The notes beneath the pieces are model-generated. The model saw nothing but the letters and a program-made list of their open reading frames with translations. It had not been told where the DNA came from and searched no databases. A DNA stretch of 64,000 nt, taken from assembly GCA_023078685.1 (NCBI GenBank), contig JALGAS010000002.1:6944001-7008000 (forward strand). The letters are read 5' to 3'. Below are positions 23,659 to 35,947 of the stretch, piece after piece. Each line of letters opens with the position of its first letter. The first letter of the stretch is position 1. Both the position numbers and the translations under genes were made by a program. Source of the DNA: Neopestalotiopsis rosae (Eukaryota > Ascomycota > Sordariomycetes > Amphisphaeriales > Sporocadaceae).

Positions 23659-26503
23659 TTACGCGCAACTCACTTCCATAATCTCATCCGGACCATAACC
23701 GTCCGGTTCTACCTCGGAAAGTTCGTTGTCGAACTCAGGCTGGTACAATTGCGGTCGAGGCCCATGACGCGGATGTTGTGACACGGACTCGTCATCGGTC
23801 ATGTCGTCCGAGGGAGCTTCCTTTCTTCCAAAAATGGACAACACAAATCCCTTTAGGACCCAGGGAGCATATTTGAACAATTGAAATCTCCAAAACTTGC
23901 TCTTGGGTACGGCGTAGATGTAGTCCAGATCTTCAAGTGATATGCGCCGCGTCTCTTCCACAAAAAGAAAGACTAGAACCCAAGCTAAAATGTTAAAGAA
24001 GGAAAATAGACCAAGAGTTCCGGGCGAACTAATTCCAGCAATGAGGCTATGACAAGAGTCAGTCGTCTTGCCCAAATCGAGGTTGGATGGAGGACAGAGG
24101 AGCAAGGGAAAGATTGATGACTGACCTTGGCCAAAATAGTGAAAGGCAGGCAGCAAAGAATAGATTCACGAAGATGGCGAAGGCGCAGCCCTGTTCATGT
24201 TAATAGCTGGAGAGCCGGAATTGACATTATCTCACTCACGATTTCACGGTGGGACAAGGGGAAGCTGAGTCGAGTCAGTTTACATGTACCAAAAATATGA
24301 TTCCTTGCAAAGAGACTTACCTTTCAGCAGCCAAGGTGAAGGGTATAGGTCCTGTTCCTGTCAGTGTGTAGGCAAATTTTGCAACAGTGACGAGACTTAC
24401 CAAGTCCAGGCGAATATAAAATAGTATGCACTGAGAGAGCTCATGTCAGTTTATAAGTGAAACAGGAATATAAGTCTGGATCACCCACAATATAGAAACA
24501 AGACAACCAAGGCGCATGTCACCTTGGGTGATTGGGGTATCGATTCATTGTACAACGCCAAGAAAGAAAGTGCAGCAGCCGCCATCATGAGCGACATGAA
24601 TGGTAAAGTGATGAGAAGCCATCTGCGTCTGCCCATTGTATCGATCCTTCTGATCGCAGGCAGAGCGAAAACGAAATTGAGAAAACCTGTGACACAATTA
24701 GAACACACATTTCGCACCAAGGGAGATCGCGCTAGAGGCTCACCAAACCCAATGCTAAAGTACATTGCAGTATTCTTGTTATTAGAAAAGATGTTGAAAA
24801 ACGTCCCTGAGCTTGTTAGAATTATAGTCTAATAGTCTCGAGCATGAGCAAAGGATGACGCACCAGAGTAGAACGCCAATATATTGACTGCGAGCGTATT
24901 AGTCAAGTGTTCCCAAGTCAAGAGGCATGGGAAACTTACTTCCGCATAATTGCTGTGCAAGGGCAGCGATGGAGCTGCTTATTAGAGGATTCCGGTTGCG
25001 TCTTTTTGTAAAGAGTTCTCGAAACTGTTTGGCAAAATCCTTGAAAACTCCATACTTAGCTGTCTCCATGAAGGCGACGAATGACTTGAGGTCCATGCTT
25101 TTTTTGTATTGTAGTTGCACCTCTTGCTGAATCGATTTGTGCAGCAAGTAGATATCTCGCAATGCAATCAACTTCAAAAATGATTAGTGAAATACGCAAC
25201 GGTATTAGAATAGGCGGAACTCACTGGGCTTCTTCGTAAAGTTTTTATGATCTCATATGCTTTTTTCGGATTATAGTTTGGACCGCGTCGGAGGAAATAA
25301 CGAGGGCTTTCCGGACATATAGTCAAGACACAAATGAGCACAATGGACGGTACAACCGGCGCCCCGAGGATTAATGCCAGGGCAAGATTTTCGTCCTTGG
25401 CCTGGGAGAAACATAGATTAAGGATGAAGCCAACAAAGATCCCACAGGCAACCCTGAGCATGCATTAGCTTCATAAAGTTCAACATGGCGACCGTGAGCT
25501 TGTGTCAACCCCGCTAGACGTACCAGAGCTGCCACGCAAGAATCGAAGTACCGCGCCAGTATCCTACTGCGGTCTCGGAAGCGAGAACTGGTGTGTTGAC
25601 GGCCTTAATGCCCATACCTAGAGCTGAATCAATATAGGTTATGGATAGCTTGCTTCTCCACAGAACCTACCAATTCCATTCACAATCCTGATGATGAGTA
25701 TGATTTGCCATTTTGGCGTCAATGGGGTGCTGATCACCGGAATCATGGCGAGAAGCGCCGACGTCACCATTACCATGAAGGCTGCTACAATCATTGATCC
25801 TCTGCGGCCAAATCTGTCGCTGAACGGTAGAGCCAACCAACAGCCAAGTAGAGCAGCGCTGAAGAAGGGAGCGGCGTTTGTTATACCCAAGTACCAGTCA
25901 TTTTGAGTTGGCTGTGCTGGCCTGAGTACATTTCGATCCATGTACATTTCTGCCTCGTTACCGTCGGGTGACATTCCAAACGTAGTCTCATTTGATGGAA
26001 GGCCAATGTTGGTACGGTAGAGTGAAGCACCGTTGATGGAGGTTTGTACGTGACCTTGGAGGAAAGCGGCAAGAGAGACGGCGAGAATGACAAGCACCAT
26101 GCCTGGCTCGGGCATGGCGGACTCGAGCTCTGCCAGGAGAGCCTCCTTCTCCTTGTCATGGAGTTCCACGAGGCCTTCGGTAGGCCCTCTCCAGGTACCG
26201 CGGCTAATGTCCTCGTAGGTTTTTGGATGCTTGGCTACCATTGCAGCTCTCTTTAGATCGTCAAGGTCGACCTCGGGCAGCCATTGATCGCGGAAAGCCT
26301 CCACATCGGCTGCCAGATCTTCATCGCGAATATGGCCTGTCATGAACAGTTAGTGCATCTGGTCGTGCGATGGCCCGATTCATGGTCATGAATGCGTGTC
26401 GCGATTCGACGACCATGATGAATTGTCGAGTGACGAGAAGAGGGTCAAGCTTACTGAGGGCGTCACCAAGATATGCATCATTGTTGGCGAACCGACGGCT
26501 CAT
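23659..26503 (-). CDS. MFS sugar/polyol-type transporter, 13 exons
   Basis: Proton-coupled sugar-porter family member of the plasma membrane; the substrate cannot be read from sequence. Exons are 26503-26455, 26336-25671, 25617-25524, 25453-25225, 25171-24940, 24887-24864, 24806-24744, 24686-24489, 24430-24401, 24357-24321, 24264-24240, 24190-24126 and 24046-23659; all phases close to give 699 aa. The N-terminal ~95 residues are cytosolic and acidic. Family signatures include DRFGRRG after the first transmembrane pair, PESPRYFLRRG before the central loop, GRRRWLL in the second half, and a GPIPFTLAAE-type motif followed by FPLSHREIG. The C-terminal ~85 residues are hydrophilic and acidic. Several exons are very short (24, 25, 30 and 37 nt). 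Inositol or polyol transport is an alternative to hexose. Confidence 0.93.
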
Positions 26504-29500
26504 TTTTTTCTGAGTTACATTGAGTCAGGAGAATTGCCGATTTAGGTATGCCAGCTGGTTAAAGTGGCACGGAATGGAGATGGAAGATATGGAGAACAGT
26601 CACTGATGATCGACTATAGGAACGATACATGGGGATCGGCAAAAAGTGTCAAGCACGAAGAGCGGACGTCATTGGCTAGAGAGACGAGGCCCATCGACTT
26701 TTGGCTTGATGCGCCTGTTTCCCCGGACGAGAGGTTTTAAGAACTGGAGATTACCTTTATCCTGAGTGCTAGTGGAGACATGGCGACAAGAACCCACCGG
26801 GTGTCGCTCTCATGTCGTCGCTTTGTCGCCCAAGTAGGCTAGGGAGGCATGCTCACACAGTAGCTAGCTACGTAGGTGGTAGGCAGTCGGGCGGTATCCT
26901 TCTCGTCTGCGGCGTACACAGCCTTGCACGGCGAGGGTAGCAATCAAACAGGCTGAACAGGCTTAGCGAGCCCAGAGGAACAATTGAAGAATTAGATAGA
27001 TTAAAGAATGATGGTGGTGAAAAGGTCACGATTGTGCTCTCGGCTCTCAAGAAATGCGCCGGTGTGAATTGGAAGGATGAGATGAGGGGCCCCGACCTTC
27101 TTGGAGCGACCAGTCCAATCAGCCTCACTCGGGGGGCGACGAGGGAGGGAAAGAAGGGAAAATGGTGGAAGTGACGAAGCGACGCCAAGTACGAAGTACC
27201 TCGAAGCCCCCAGACCAGACCAGTCTGGAGAGTGGACGCACGGCACGAACAGCACCTGGCGCGAGCTGATTTGGCACAGACTTTACTGAGGCTGGGCTAG
27301 GGTAGATACATGTACGTATTTTAGTGTAGCGCAAGCACGGGACGCGTAGCCGAATCGGATCATGGACCAGGTCAAATGCTTGGCAGTAGCTTGGCAAGGT
27401 TGAGATGAGTTGACAGAGGAGTAGAGTTGAGGAAGAAAGTCGTGGTATTTTTCCATGGTAAAATATTTGATACAAATGGTGAAGTTGATTGACCAGGATT
27501 AAATGACTGTGACGACGACAATGTTGGAAAAATTTGCGGTGTGATCTCCCTCGGTCAAGCCAACAGTGAGTGGGATGGATGGGCGAGAGAGTGGCAGACA
27601 AGGTAGGCGCATACATTTATTATTACCTTTGGAGCAATAGCTGATCGTGGGGTAACGTAGACCAAAAGTCCCCAGCTTTGCCAGCCAACCCAGCCAAACC
27701 AGCTTGCTAGGCCAGACTGAGCCCTCTGGCCAAAGCGAGTGTGCGACCCTCCACTGCGACGCTGGCTAGGTTTGATGCAAGTCAAGTAAAAGTGAAAAAG
27801 AAATGAAACTAGCCATGGGCGTTCACGAGCGAATGAAAGATCGCTGTCAGTCAAGGTGGGCGGAATTTATGTCGATCTAGAAGATTAACGGGACGAACCC
27901 GACTGTTCGGTTTGCCTTTAGTTTCATCGGTTGCGACCTAAATAATGGATGGAATATCATTTCAACTGTCATTGATCTGCCATCTACCGGCCTCGATGGG
28001 TTCTGCTAAAATTATTAGGTAACAATCCATCATATGTATAGTATACTGATGCTCAACGACGTAGTATTTATGTGCACTCATCCCACGTTTCGCATCGAAC
28101 ATAAGCGATACAAGGCTCTTTCTTGTGTAACCAATATCCCCCATACCCCAAAATCGGCAACCCCGACAGAGACGCAAAGAGGTCCTTGTTAGCACTCCAA
28201 GCAAACTTCCTGGCCTACATATATCGAGGTCTCTTAATTCGGATACCGAGATCGCCATGTGTGCCTTGTAGGGCCGAGAGGGCTGGAGTTTGATCACATA
28301 ATCTCAAAAGTCAACGTGGTGACACAAATTTTGCAGAATTCTCACGGCAATGATCGGTGTGTTGCAAGATCTGCTCCTTGCATCTGGAATACTGATGGTT
28401 CCGACCATGATAATAATATTAAGATGTGAAGAGGAAAGACCACATCAAAGGCCGAGGACAAAACAGGACCAAAGCATGAGGCTCTCTCTTTTTACTTACG
28501 TGTAGAATGTTGTTGACAAGCATGAATATCGTGATAAACACGGAGGACCTATGTGCTTCGAACACTTATGTTTGTATTTGCTGTAATATGTAGGGAATGC
28601 CGTGTCTAGTTATGGATTGCGCGGGGCTGCTTGCTGGGGGTCTCCCATGGGGAAAGCGCAAGCGTCCATGGTGGCACACCCAAACCAACGGTTTTTGCGG
28701 AGAAAAGGACCGACCGCAACTCAAACTCAAACGAAGAAAAAGAATAAATGCAGAGAGTCCCTCCGTCCCACGACAACCATGACTTTGGAACCGACCTCTC
28801 CCTACCTAGCAGTTCACACCATCCGATCTTTGACGGGCTGCGGGCGCGCGCGGGGGCTCGATTACTAACATTGCCGATTACCGTTCTGGGTAGGTCGTCG
28901 CTTAGCCTGACGTTAGGTGACCACATAACCATAAGCAGCACATTCAATTGTACGAAGTATGTGGGCGGCATGTTAGGACAAAAATCCTAGTCAACGGTCA
29001 GTGCTTGAATGCCACCATGCAGCACCGCCCAATCTTGATTCTTCCCGCACGCCAGGGCGGTGGCTGTCGCGTCTCTAGTCAGTCCCGTACGTAGATCTGT
29101 CGTTCTCTGCATCTTGCCTACGTCAATGTATCATACAATGAGAGGCTGCCAGTTCGTCTGACACCGAATACATGCACTGCCCGTATCTTTCATGACAGCA
29201 ACTTGAAATCAATGTATATTATTTGCTATATTTTGGGTGTCAAGTTGCACAAATTACACCGGCCGGCGACGTCAACTCCCAGGGCCTCACAGGGCGGCTG
29301 TGATTCAGGTCACGGGCAAAACTACCGACGGTGCCCAACTGGGTTAGAAACCCCCGCTACCCAAGCCTGGCTGGCTACCTCGAGGCTTGTACCATCCCCA
29401 GATTCAATGTTCATTGCCCCCCTTCCTCCCGCGCCAGTGGCACTCAGCGATAATATGTAGGCAGTAGCGTGCCCTGGTCTCTTGTGGGTCGAGCTTCTTC

Positions 29501-30055
29501 CTCGGTCCCTCCCCAGTGCCTTCTTCTCTTCCACTTCCACCACGTCCTGCAACATGCTCGACTGAGTCGCAAACTTTTCGACGTATGGCACGCAACAGAG
29601 AAGACGAACCCCCTGGCTGTATCGCGCAGTATTGAACTTGTCATCATCCTCTGCTTTTGGTTTCCTTGTAATCTGTTTGGTGCACTTCAACTGGTCTGTC
29701 TGCTGCCGTCGTCCGCCATTTTCATGTCTGTCCAACATTGGCACGAAGGCTCGGCATCTCCAACTCACCCGCCCTGACCATACAGACGAAGCCTTTCGCC
29801 CAAGCTGACTGACTCGATTCTTGCGTTGGGCTCTGACATCAGATTGGGACAAAATACGACAATAAGAGCAGACCTTTCAACATCAATCATCGATAACAAA
29901 TCATTATCTCTATCGGTGTCATCACATTCTCAACCTGACAGCAACTACATTGGCCGCAAAGCGCATCAGCGACTAGATCGGCGGTAGACTCGCTACTGAC
30001 CTGACTCTTGAAAAGTTGCCTAGTTGGGTGGTTCTGCTGCGGCTACTGTCCGATT
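26504..30055. promoter_or_regulatory. Long divergent intergenic region between the MFS transporter and the ankyrin gene
   Basis: 3.55 kb lie between two oppositely oriented start codons. The largest open frames (for example 27125-27616 on minus) are polar, Ser/Arg/His-rich and show no domain. The last ~500 bp before 30056 are C/T-rich, consistent with a leader for the ankyrin gene. No RNA gene or transposon is visible. The promoter role is inferred from orientation only. Confidence 0.45.
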
Positions 30056-33000
30056 ATGAGTCTACCACCTACAATGAGCGCCGATTTACAGCGGCGCACA
30101 ACCGAGAGTCGTGCTTCACCAGCGTCGACAACTTCCATGACACCCAGGGATACCTCGGGACGCGAATCCACCATCGATCGCCGCGATGTCTTGCGGCTAT
30201 ATGCCGAGCTCAAGGCTCACCAGAAAAGTCTATCAGATGCTCGGCATGCCAAAAACTACCGCGATGCCGCCACTCACCACAAGAAGATTATTGACCTGCG
30301 TCGAGAACTCTCCGCCGGAGCAGTCTCTCCCGCTGCCCAAGTGGAGGCCCAGCTGAGACAAGCGGCTATTCTACTCTTGTGTGAAGACATCGAAACCATT
30401 GACAGGTCACTCTTCCCTGACTTGGTGACCCTGAATAAACCGAAGGGCCCTCGTCGCAAGATTGATACTCTCGCCTGGGGTCTGCTATATGCCAAAGTTG
30501 GTTTCCTGCACATGAGGCTGAGAGGTTTGGATGAGTCGGTGAAGGCACAGGAATATCTTCGCTCATCACTAGAGACTCTTCTGGGTCTCCAGCCGGCTCC
30601 CGTTGAGCACATGTTCCCCATAGCGCAATGCCTTGCCGACCTTCATGACTTTACCGCGGGTGATCTCGCCGGTGCTCGAGACATGGTGCAGTGGCTGGTT
30701 GAGAAGAGTGGCCAAGATACGTTCAGCAACATTGTTATTGGTCGAATTGGCCAGGCTGTAGATTGGTGCAAGAAGGAAGGTTTCGAGCCTGGTGAGCATA
30801 CTTTTGATGTTGCAGCCATGGAGCGTATCATTCTCCACAACGAACCAAAGCAACTTCTCGAGACCATGTTGGACTGGACGGAACGGACCCGTGCCTCGGG
30901 AAACATCATCTCTCGGCTCCTCCTCACAGCGGCCGAGACCCGCAACATGACTATCAGCCAGCTTCTATTCGAGCACAAAGCAAGGGCTGACGCTGTTGAT
31001 GAAGAGGGAAAGACGGTGCTACATCGCTGCCTACACTGTCGCGATGCATCACTGGAACGACTAACGAAAAAGGACGGTACCATAATTGCTGCATTCTATC
31101 TAAGTAAGGATTCGAACCTACGGGACAAGCAGGATAACTCTGGAAAGACTCCCTTGTATGCGGCGTGCGAGATTGGCTGGATGGAAATGGCTTCAACCCT
31201 TCTCGAAAGTGGCGCCAACGCGAATCTGGCCGAAAATAATGCCCAGACTCCCCTTTACATGGCATGTGAGCGTGGTCGTCGACAGGTCGTGAAGACGCTA
31301 CTGGACAAAGCCAAGAACCTCGAACTTGATGCCAGGGGCCCCGGCGGACAGACTCCTTTGATCGTGGCTGTTCAGTATGCTGCGTCTCATGCCGAAGGTT
31401 TCCAAATTGTTCAGCAACTTCTGAAGAAAGGAGCAGATCCAACCGTTGCGGACAACACCGGAAAGACAGCCATCAATTATGTGGGAGGAGTGTGGAGTAC
31501 AAACCTCAAGGAGGCGCTCAGGAATGCGAAACAGAGACCAGCTGGTCTATCGACAACCCCAAGCCTTTCAAACATTGCAGCTTCCAGCGCCAGCAACTAT
31601 GCGAAGCCGCAAAGATCGAGCCGCCCACCAAGCGTAGCAAGTTCCATGTTCCACAAGATGTGGCAACCTCGACTGAAGAGTGGGAACTCGAGCCTGTTCA
31701 GTCCTAGCAGAACATCTCTGGAGTCCGGACCGGCACCTTCGATATTCTCAAATGATATGTCGCGGCGAACTAGCATCACTAACGCGAGCGTGATTGGTCT
31801 CCCTGCCGGTGTACAGCTAACAGAGGATGGTATGTTCATGTCAATTGCTGACAAGGACCCATCTTCGTCAAGCAAGGACATGCACGAACCCGAGAGCCCA
31901 AAGAGCCGGAGGGCTTCTTTGCATCGTCCGGACAACTCGAGGCTCCTAGGCAATAGCCACGCTGCTTCTGAACCAACCGTGCCGAGCAACAACATGTCTG
32001 CCCCAGATAATAATGATTACAACATCAACCGTGCTTCTGATGGTACCAATGAGCGCCCGCCGCTAGCCCGCACTGGCAGCTCATTTGCTTCTGGCATAAA
32101 CCGGGGGGCTCCTGGTAGCGTTGAGTCGATCCAATCAAGTACAGACTCTGAATATGATACACCGTCCGAGAGCGAAGATGCCAGTCACGACGGTGAACAC
32201 AGTCCCTTTGAATCTAGGATTCACAATCTACCGATTCGATCCCATCCTGCTGGTGTACAAGAGCGCCCTAACGGGTCTCAAGGGCGACAGAATGGCTCCT
32301 TTGATGGCGCCTCCTCCATACCGACGCCCCCATCAAACGATCCCCCAGGAGCAGCAGGCTCAGGTAAAGCGAGTCAGGGCATTGGTCACGGCGGTGGATC
32401 GCGAGGGGGCAAGGTGCGGAATGCAACACAAGGGACTGACGCAGAACAAAAGCGCCAGGTGCTGCTGGCCTGTCCCTTTGCCAAGAAAGATCCGATTGCG
32501 TACGAGCACTGCCACAACTATGAACTCAGAGAAATCAAGCATGTCAAGCAGCACTTGAAGCGCTGCCACTTGATTGTGGTTTGCCCTCGCTGCCGTGATG
32601 GTTTTGGTAGTCAGGATCTACTTGATCGACATCTCTTGGGAGGCTGTGAAATCCGGGAGCGTGGGGATCCAGAGGGCATGACACCGAAGCAGCACGAAAT
32701 CTTGAGACCACGGACAAACCATAAAGTTTCGCTGGAAGAGCAGTGGTATTTCATCTGGGATACACTTTTCCCCAGCTTACCTCGACCCCCAACCCCCTAT
32801 AAGGACGAGTTTGTCAACTTGTCCGAGTTCCATAAGCTCATGAAGGACTTCCGAGATCATCATATCCCGAGCTTGGCCAGCCGTCTTTTCAATGAAATGG
32901 ACAATAACAGGCCCATTTCTTATGAACAAGTCGCCAATATCCTCAATCAGGGCATGCTCGAGTTTGCGAGCACACTCCAGCAATCTGGCGTGGTCAGCGG

Positions 33001-33763
33001 GAATCAGAACAACACAAATCTCGGCGGCCGATCAGGATCAACTGCCGTTACAGGGGCTGTCGATATCAGCTCGTTGCACAGACATAATAGTCTAGAAGGC
33101 CCAGCTGACCGCTTGACTCCGGACTCGAGCGGCATGGCACAGCAGTGTAGCCCTGGTAGCACGTACCTATCAAATGACGACTACCTGCAACCTATCGACG
33201 AGGTATCAAATAGCTCATCAAGTCAGCGACAGGGCTCAATACCTCACGAAATTGAGCACCCTATGCTGCCGCAGAACCCCGTACACCCAAGTCAGATACC
33301 GCACAGCCATCCCATGCAACAGGCTCCCGTGGAGAGTCTCTACAACAGCCAAATGTATGCTCCCCATGAGCCGGGCACAGACTATCATGCCTTTACGGGC
33401 ATCGGGACGACATGGAATGCCAACGATGCAGCCATACTAGACAACTATTCAGATCCGGTCTTGTCACCGAATCACTTCCTCATGGATCAGAGCTCGATTG
33501 AGCAGATATTTCGGCCTATAGAACACGATGCCATGGACTTGGACTTGATGCAGCAGGTGCGACCTGATCTCCAGCATCCTCAAGCGTCTAGCTACTTTCC
33601 CATGCAGCAAACACCTGTATCACAACCGCAAGTACCCATGTTTATGAACAGAGGACCGGGGGCAATCCCTTATACACAGATGTCCCATGATGCTGATGGT
33701 CAAAACACATCTCCCCACAGTGCTCATCCCAGCGGTCACGGGTCTATGTGGTACGGACAATGA
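30056..33763 (+). CDS. Ankyrin-repeat protein with C2H2-like zinc finger module, 1235 aa
   Basis: A single intronless frame. The first ATG is at 30056 with another six codons later; the frame stays open a further 48 nt upstream but without ATG. Residues 40-290 form a helical region that begins with a coiled-coil-like stretch on ADLQRR/ELKAHQKSL. Ankyrin repeats span about 315-480 (GKTPLYAACEIGWMEMASTL, then AQTPLYMACERGR). A Ser/Pro-rich linker of about 320 residues follows. At about 805-870 there is a Cys/His cluster (CPF...HCHNYEL...VKQHLKRCH, then CPRCRDGF...LLDRH) of the type seen in fungal atypical C2H2 proteins. The last 350 residues are Gln/Pro/Met-rich and disordered. It may be a nuclear regulator; the role is unknown. 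Confidence 0.9.
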   Translation: MSLPPTMSADLQRRTTESRASPASTTSMTPRDTSGRESTIDRRDVLRLYAELKAHQKSLSDARHAKNYRDAATHHKKIIDLRRELSAGAVSPAAQVEAQLRQAAILLLCEDIETIDRSLFPDLVTLNKPKGPRRKIDTLAWGLLYAKVGFLHMRLRGLDESVKAQEYLRSSLETLLGLQPAPVEHMFPIAQCLADLHDFTAGDLAGARDMVQWLVEKSGQDTFSNIVIGRIGQAVDWCKKEGFEPGEHTFDVAAMERIILHNEPKQLLETMLDWTERTRASGNIISRLLLTAAETRNMTISQLLFEHKARADAVDEEGKTVLHRCLHCRDASLERLTKKDGTIIAAFYLSKDSNLRDKQDNSGKTPLYAACEIGWMEMASTLLESGANANLAENNAQTPLYMACERGRRQVVKTLLDKAKNLELDARGPGGQTPLIVAVQYAASHAEGFQIVQQLLKKGADPTVADNTGKTAINYVGGVWSTNLKEALRNAKQRPAGLSTTPSLSNIAASSASNYAKPQRSSRPPSVASSMFHKMWQPRLKSGNSSLFSPSRTSLESGPAPSIFSNDMSRRTSITNASVIGLPAGVQLTEDGMFMSIADKDPSSSSKDMHEPESPKSRRASLHRPDNSRLLGNSHAASEPTVPSNNMSAPDNNDYNINRASDGTNERPPLARTGSSFASGINRGAPGSVESIQSSTDSEYDTPSESEDASHDGEHSPFESRIHNLPIRSHPAGVQERPNGSQGRQNGSFDGASSIPTPPSNDPPGAAGSGKASQGIGHGGGSRGGKVRNATQGTDAEQKRQVLLACPFAKKDPIAYEHCHNYELREIKHVKQHLKRCHLIVVCPRCRDGFGSQDLLDRHLLGGCEIRERGDPEGMTPKQHEILRPRTNHKVSLEEQWYFIWDTLFPSLPRPPTPYKDEFVNLSEFHKLMKDFRDHHIPSLASRLFNEMDNNRPISYEQVANILNQGMLEFASTLQQSGVVSGNQNNTNLGGRSGSTAVTGAVDISSLHRHNSLEGPADRLTPDSSGMAQQCSPGSTYLSNDDYLQPIDEVSNSSSSQRQGSIPHEIEHPMLPQNPVHPSQIPHSHPMQQAPVESLYNSQMYAPHEPGTDYHAFTGIGTTWNANDAAILDNYSDPVLSPNHFLMDQSSIEQIFRPIEHDAMDLDLMQQVRPDLQHPQASSYFPMQQTPVSQPQVPMFMNRGPGAIPYTQMSHDADGQNTSPHSAHPSGHGSMWYGQ

Positions 33764-34447
33764 TTCGATCAAATGTTCTTTCTATTTCTTTATATGGAGC
33801 GATGATTCATATTTGTTCGATTAGGAATTTAGGATGATCTGTTCTTTGGCGGTGTCGGATGTCGTTTCTGTATCTACGCCATGCCATCGGAGTATGAAGG
33901 AGCAATTACAATCAGTTTTGACAGAAAAAAGAATTAGCGAGAAATTTTCATTTCAACTGGTATTTGAGACTAAATACTTCTATACGATTTCGGATACGAT
34001 AATTATCAACAACAAATAAGAGTTAACATTGTCAAGAAAAGAACGAGGTTTGGAAAACGAAAACTTTTGTGACATTCGAGCCCAAGATCATGACTGTCTC
34101 CAAAGCTAAGTCCGAGGCCGGGTAAGCGAAGTGATTACTTGATCAGTTGTAAGACTGTTCAGAATATATGTAGGAGGCGTGAAAACTATACTCTTTGTAT
34201 TCAGTCTGATCGGCGGAAAGCTTCATGCTTGGTCCGTGCAATGACTCACAGGGCGTATGGAGCCGAATGACTCTTAGGCATCTTTCTGTTTTATTCCTTG
34301 TCTTTTATCTCTTTCTCGAAGAACGAAACTATAACTCTACCAATAAATGCGAACGATATAGTTGAATCTAGGGACTGTTTCCGCCGTATCTCTTTTGTAT
34401 TGCACCGTTATCGCACCTGTTACCCTCGTTGATCTTCCTCCTTTGCA
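33764..34447. other. Intergenic region, nothing assigned
   Basis: About 680 bp, AT-rich, between the ankyrin gene stop codon and the first kinase. It must hold the 3' UTR of one and the promoter of the other; no specific site was identified. Confidence 0.5.
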
Positions 34448-35947
34448 ATGCTTGATAGGCTACGGTACAACGTCGGCGTCCCGGCGGAGGATCTGAGATA
34501 TTATTGCGCAGAGGGTTATCACCCTATCCATCTTCGTGATCGTTTCAAAGATGGAAGATATGAGATTCTAAACAAGCTTGGATTTGGCGCTTCTTCGACC
34601 GTCTGGCTAGCAAAGGACCACCTGTGAGCTTCCGTTTCGTCATCGATCATGTCCTTTCTCATCCTTGACTCTAGCGCCCAGCGTTTTGTATCTATCAAGA
34701 TTGTGGTGGCCAGCGAATCAAAGAAAACGAACCATGAATTGGAGGTTCTGCAGCACCTCCAGGCGAGTGAACCCCATTCCCATCCGGGCCGTAGCAATGT
34801 TGCCCAGCTTCTCGATTCATTCTTTCACGAGGCCCGAACGGACGACATCTCTGTGTGGTATTGGAGCTATTGGGACCTACGCTATTCCGGGTCGCAGAGC
34901 AATCGCAAAACCGCCGTCTCAAGGATGATCTTGCTCGTCGCGTCTCAGGCCACGTCGTCAAGGCGGTTGCCTATCTCCACAGCTGTGGGGTGGCACACGG
35001 AGGTGAGGACATCTTGCGGAATGTAGAAAATTTACCATCTGACCTGATCCGCCTTAGACATACACATGAACAACATTCTCTTCCGCCTGCCGCCGTCGGC
35101 TATGGAGAAGATCTTGAGTGCTTCAGAGTCTCCCTGGATAGGGAAAGTGTCCAAGAAGGATGGGACTCCCCTTGACGTAGGGGTCCCTGAGTATCTCGTA
35201 GAGCCATTAGCGTACAACACCAGAACGTTGGACTTCAATGGTGTTGACGTGCAGCTCGTGGATTTCGGCTCGGGTAAGGCATTTCGCAACTGCTCATGAT
35301 TCATTTTAGGTCACTAACGGCGGCATGTGTGAAAGCGTTCTTTCATTCGAGCCCACCAAAGAAGATAGACACACCACTTTCACTACATCCTCCGGAATTG
35401 GTATTCATGCACCCTCTTACCGAGGGGGTCGACATATGGAACCTTGGCTGCACGGTACGGAGAGCAGTAGCGGCTGCATTTCCAGGTTGCTAATCTTGCT
35501 GTAGCTATTCGAAGTCGCCGTCGGGAGCACGCCTTTCGACGCTGAGGTCGTTAATATAGAGCTCATACCGCAGTACCGGCAAGTCCTTGGCGCTGTGCCA
35601 GAAGAATGGATTCGCGAGGCGATCGCGACGGGAATACTCCCCGGAGATCTAGGTGTGAAACCCCCTTGGTTATGGACGCGCATTCTATTAACCTTATCGA
35701 GAAAGACTCGGACGACGACTTTATCCCCTTGAAAGAGAAATACAGAGGCGCTACTTTGACGACTATCCGAGCGAAACTTTACAATTTACCAGACAAGATA
35801 TAGAAAGGCTAGGAAAATACCTCTGGAAGATGCTGGTTATTGACTCAAAGCAGCGAGCGACGGCGGCAGAACTGGTCAGCGATACAACATGAATTTTGGT
35901 ATGAACACGACAAACGTAAATGGCAGTTACGGAGCTGGAATAGATAA
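34448..35947 (+). pseudogene. SRPK-like protein kinase, apparently broken by about four frameshifts
   Basis: Five exon-like blocks with proper splice sites (34448-34623, 34675-35002, 35058-35273, 35336-35454, 35505 onward) encode a kinase of the fungal SRPK-like type. Visible parts are a Gly-rich loop (LGFGASSTVWLAKD), the beta-3 segment FVSIKI, the helix before the catalytic loop (AVAYLHSCGVAHG), the catalytic loop HGDIHMNNIL formed across an intron, the DFG motif (LVDFGS) and the PPEL substrate-lobe motif. Reading frame changes are needed near 34831, 35656, 35752 and 35885 to keep homologous sequence; the last frame restores HEFWYEHDKRKW and ends at 35947. Several sites are in G or C runs. 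Most likely a decaying gene, but base-calling error in homopolymers is possible. Confidence 0.8.

Noticed and set aside
27125..27616. 163-aa minus-strand frame between the transporter and ankyrin genes
   Set aside because: Polar His/Ser/Arg-rich sequence without any motif; lies in a divergent promoter region.
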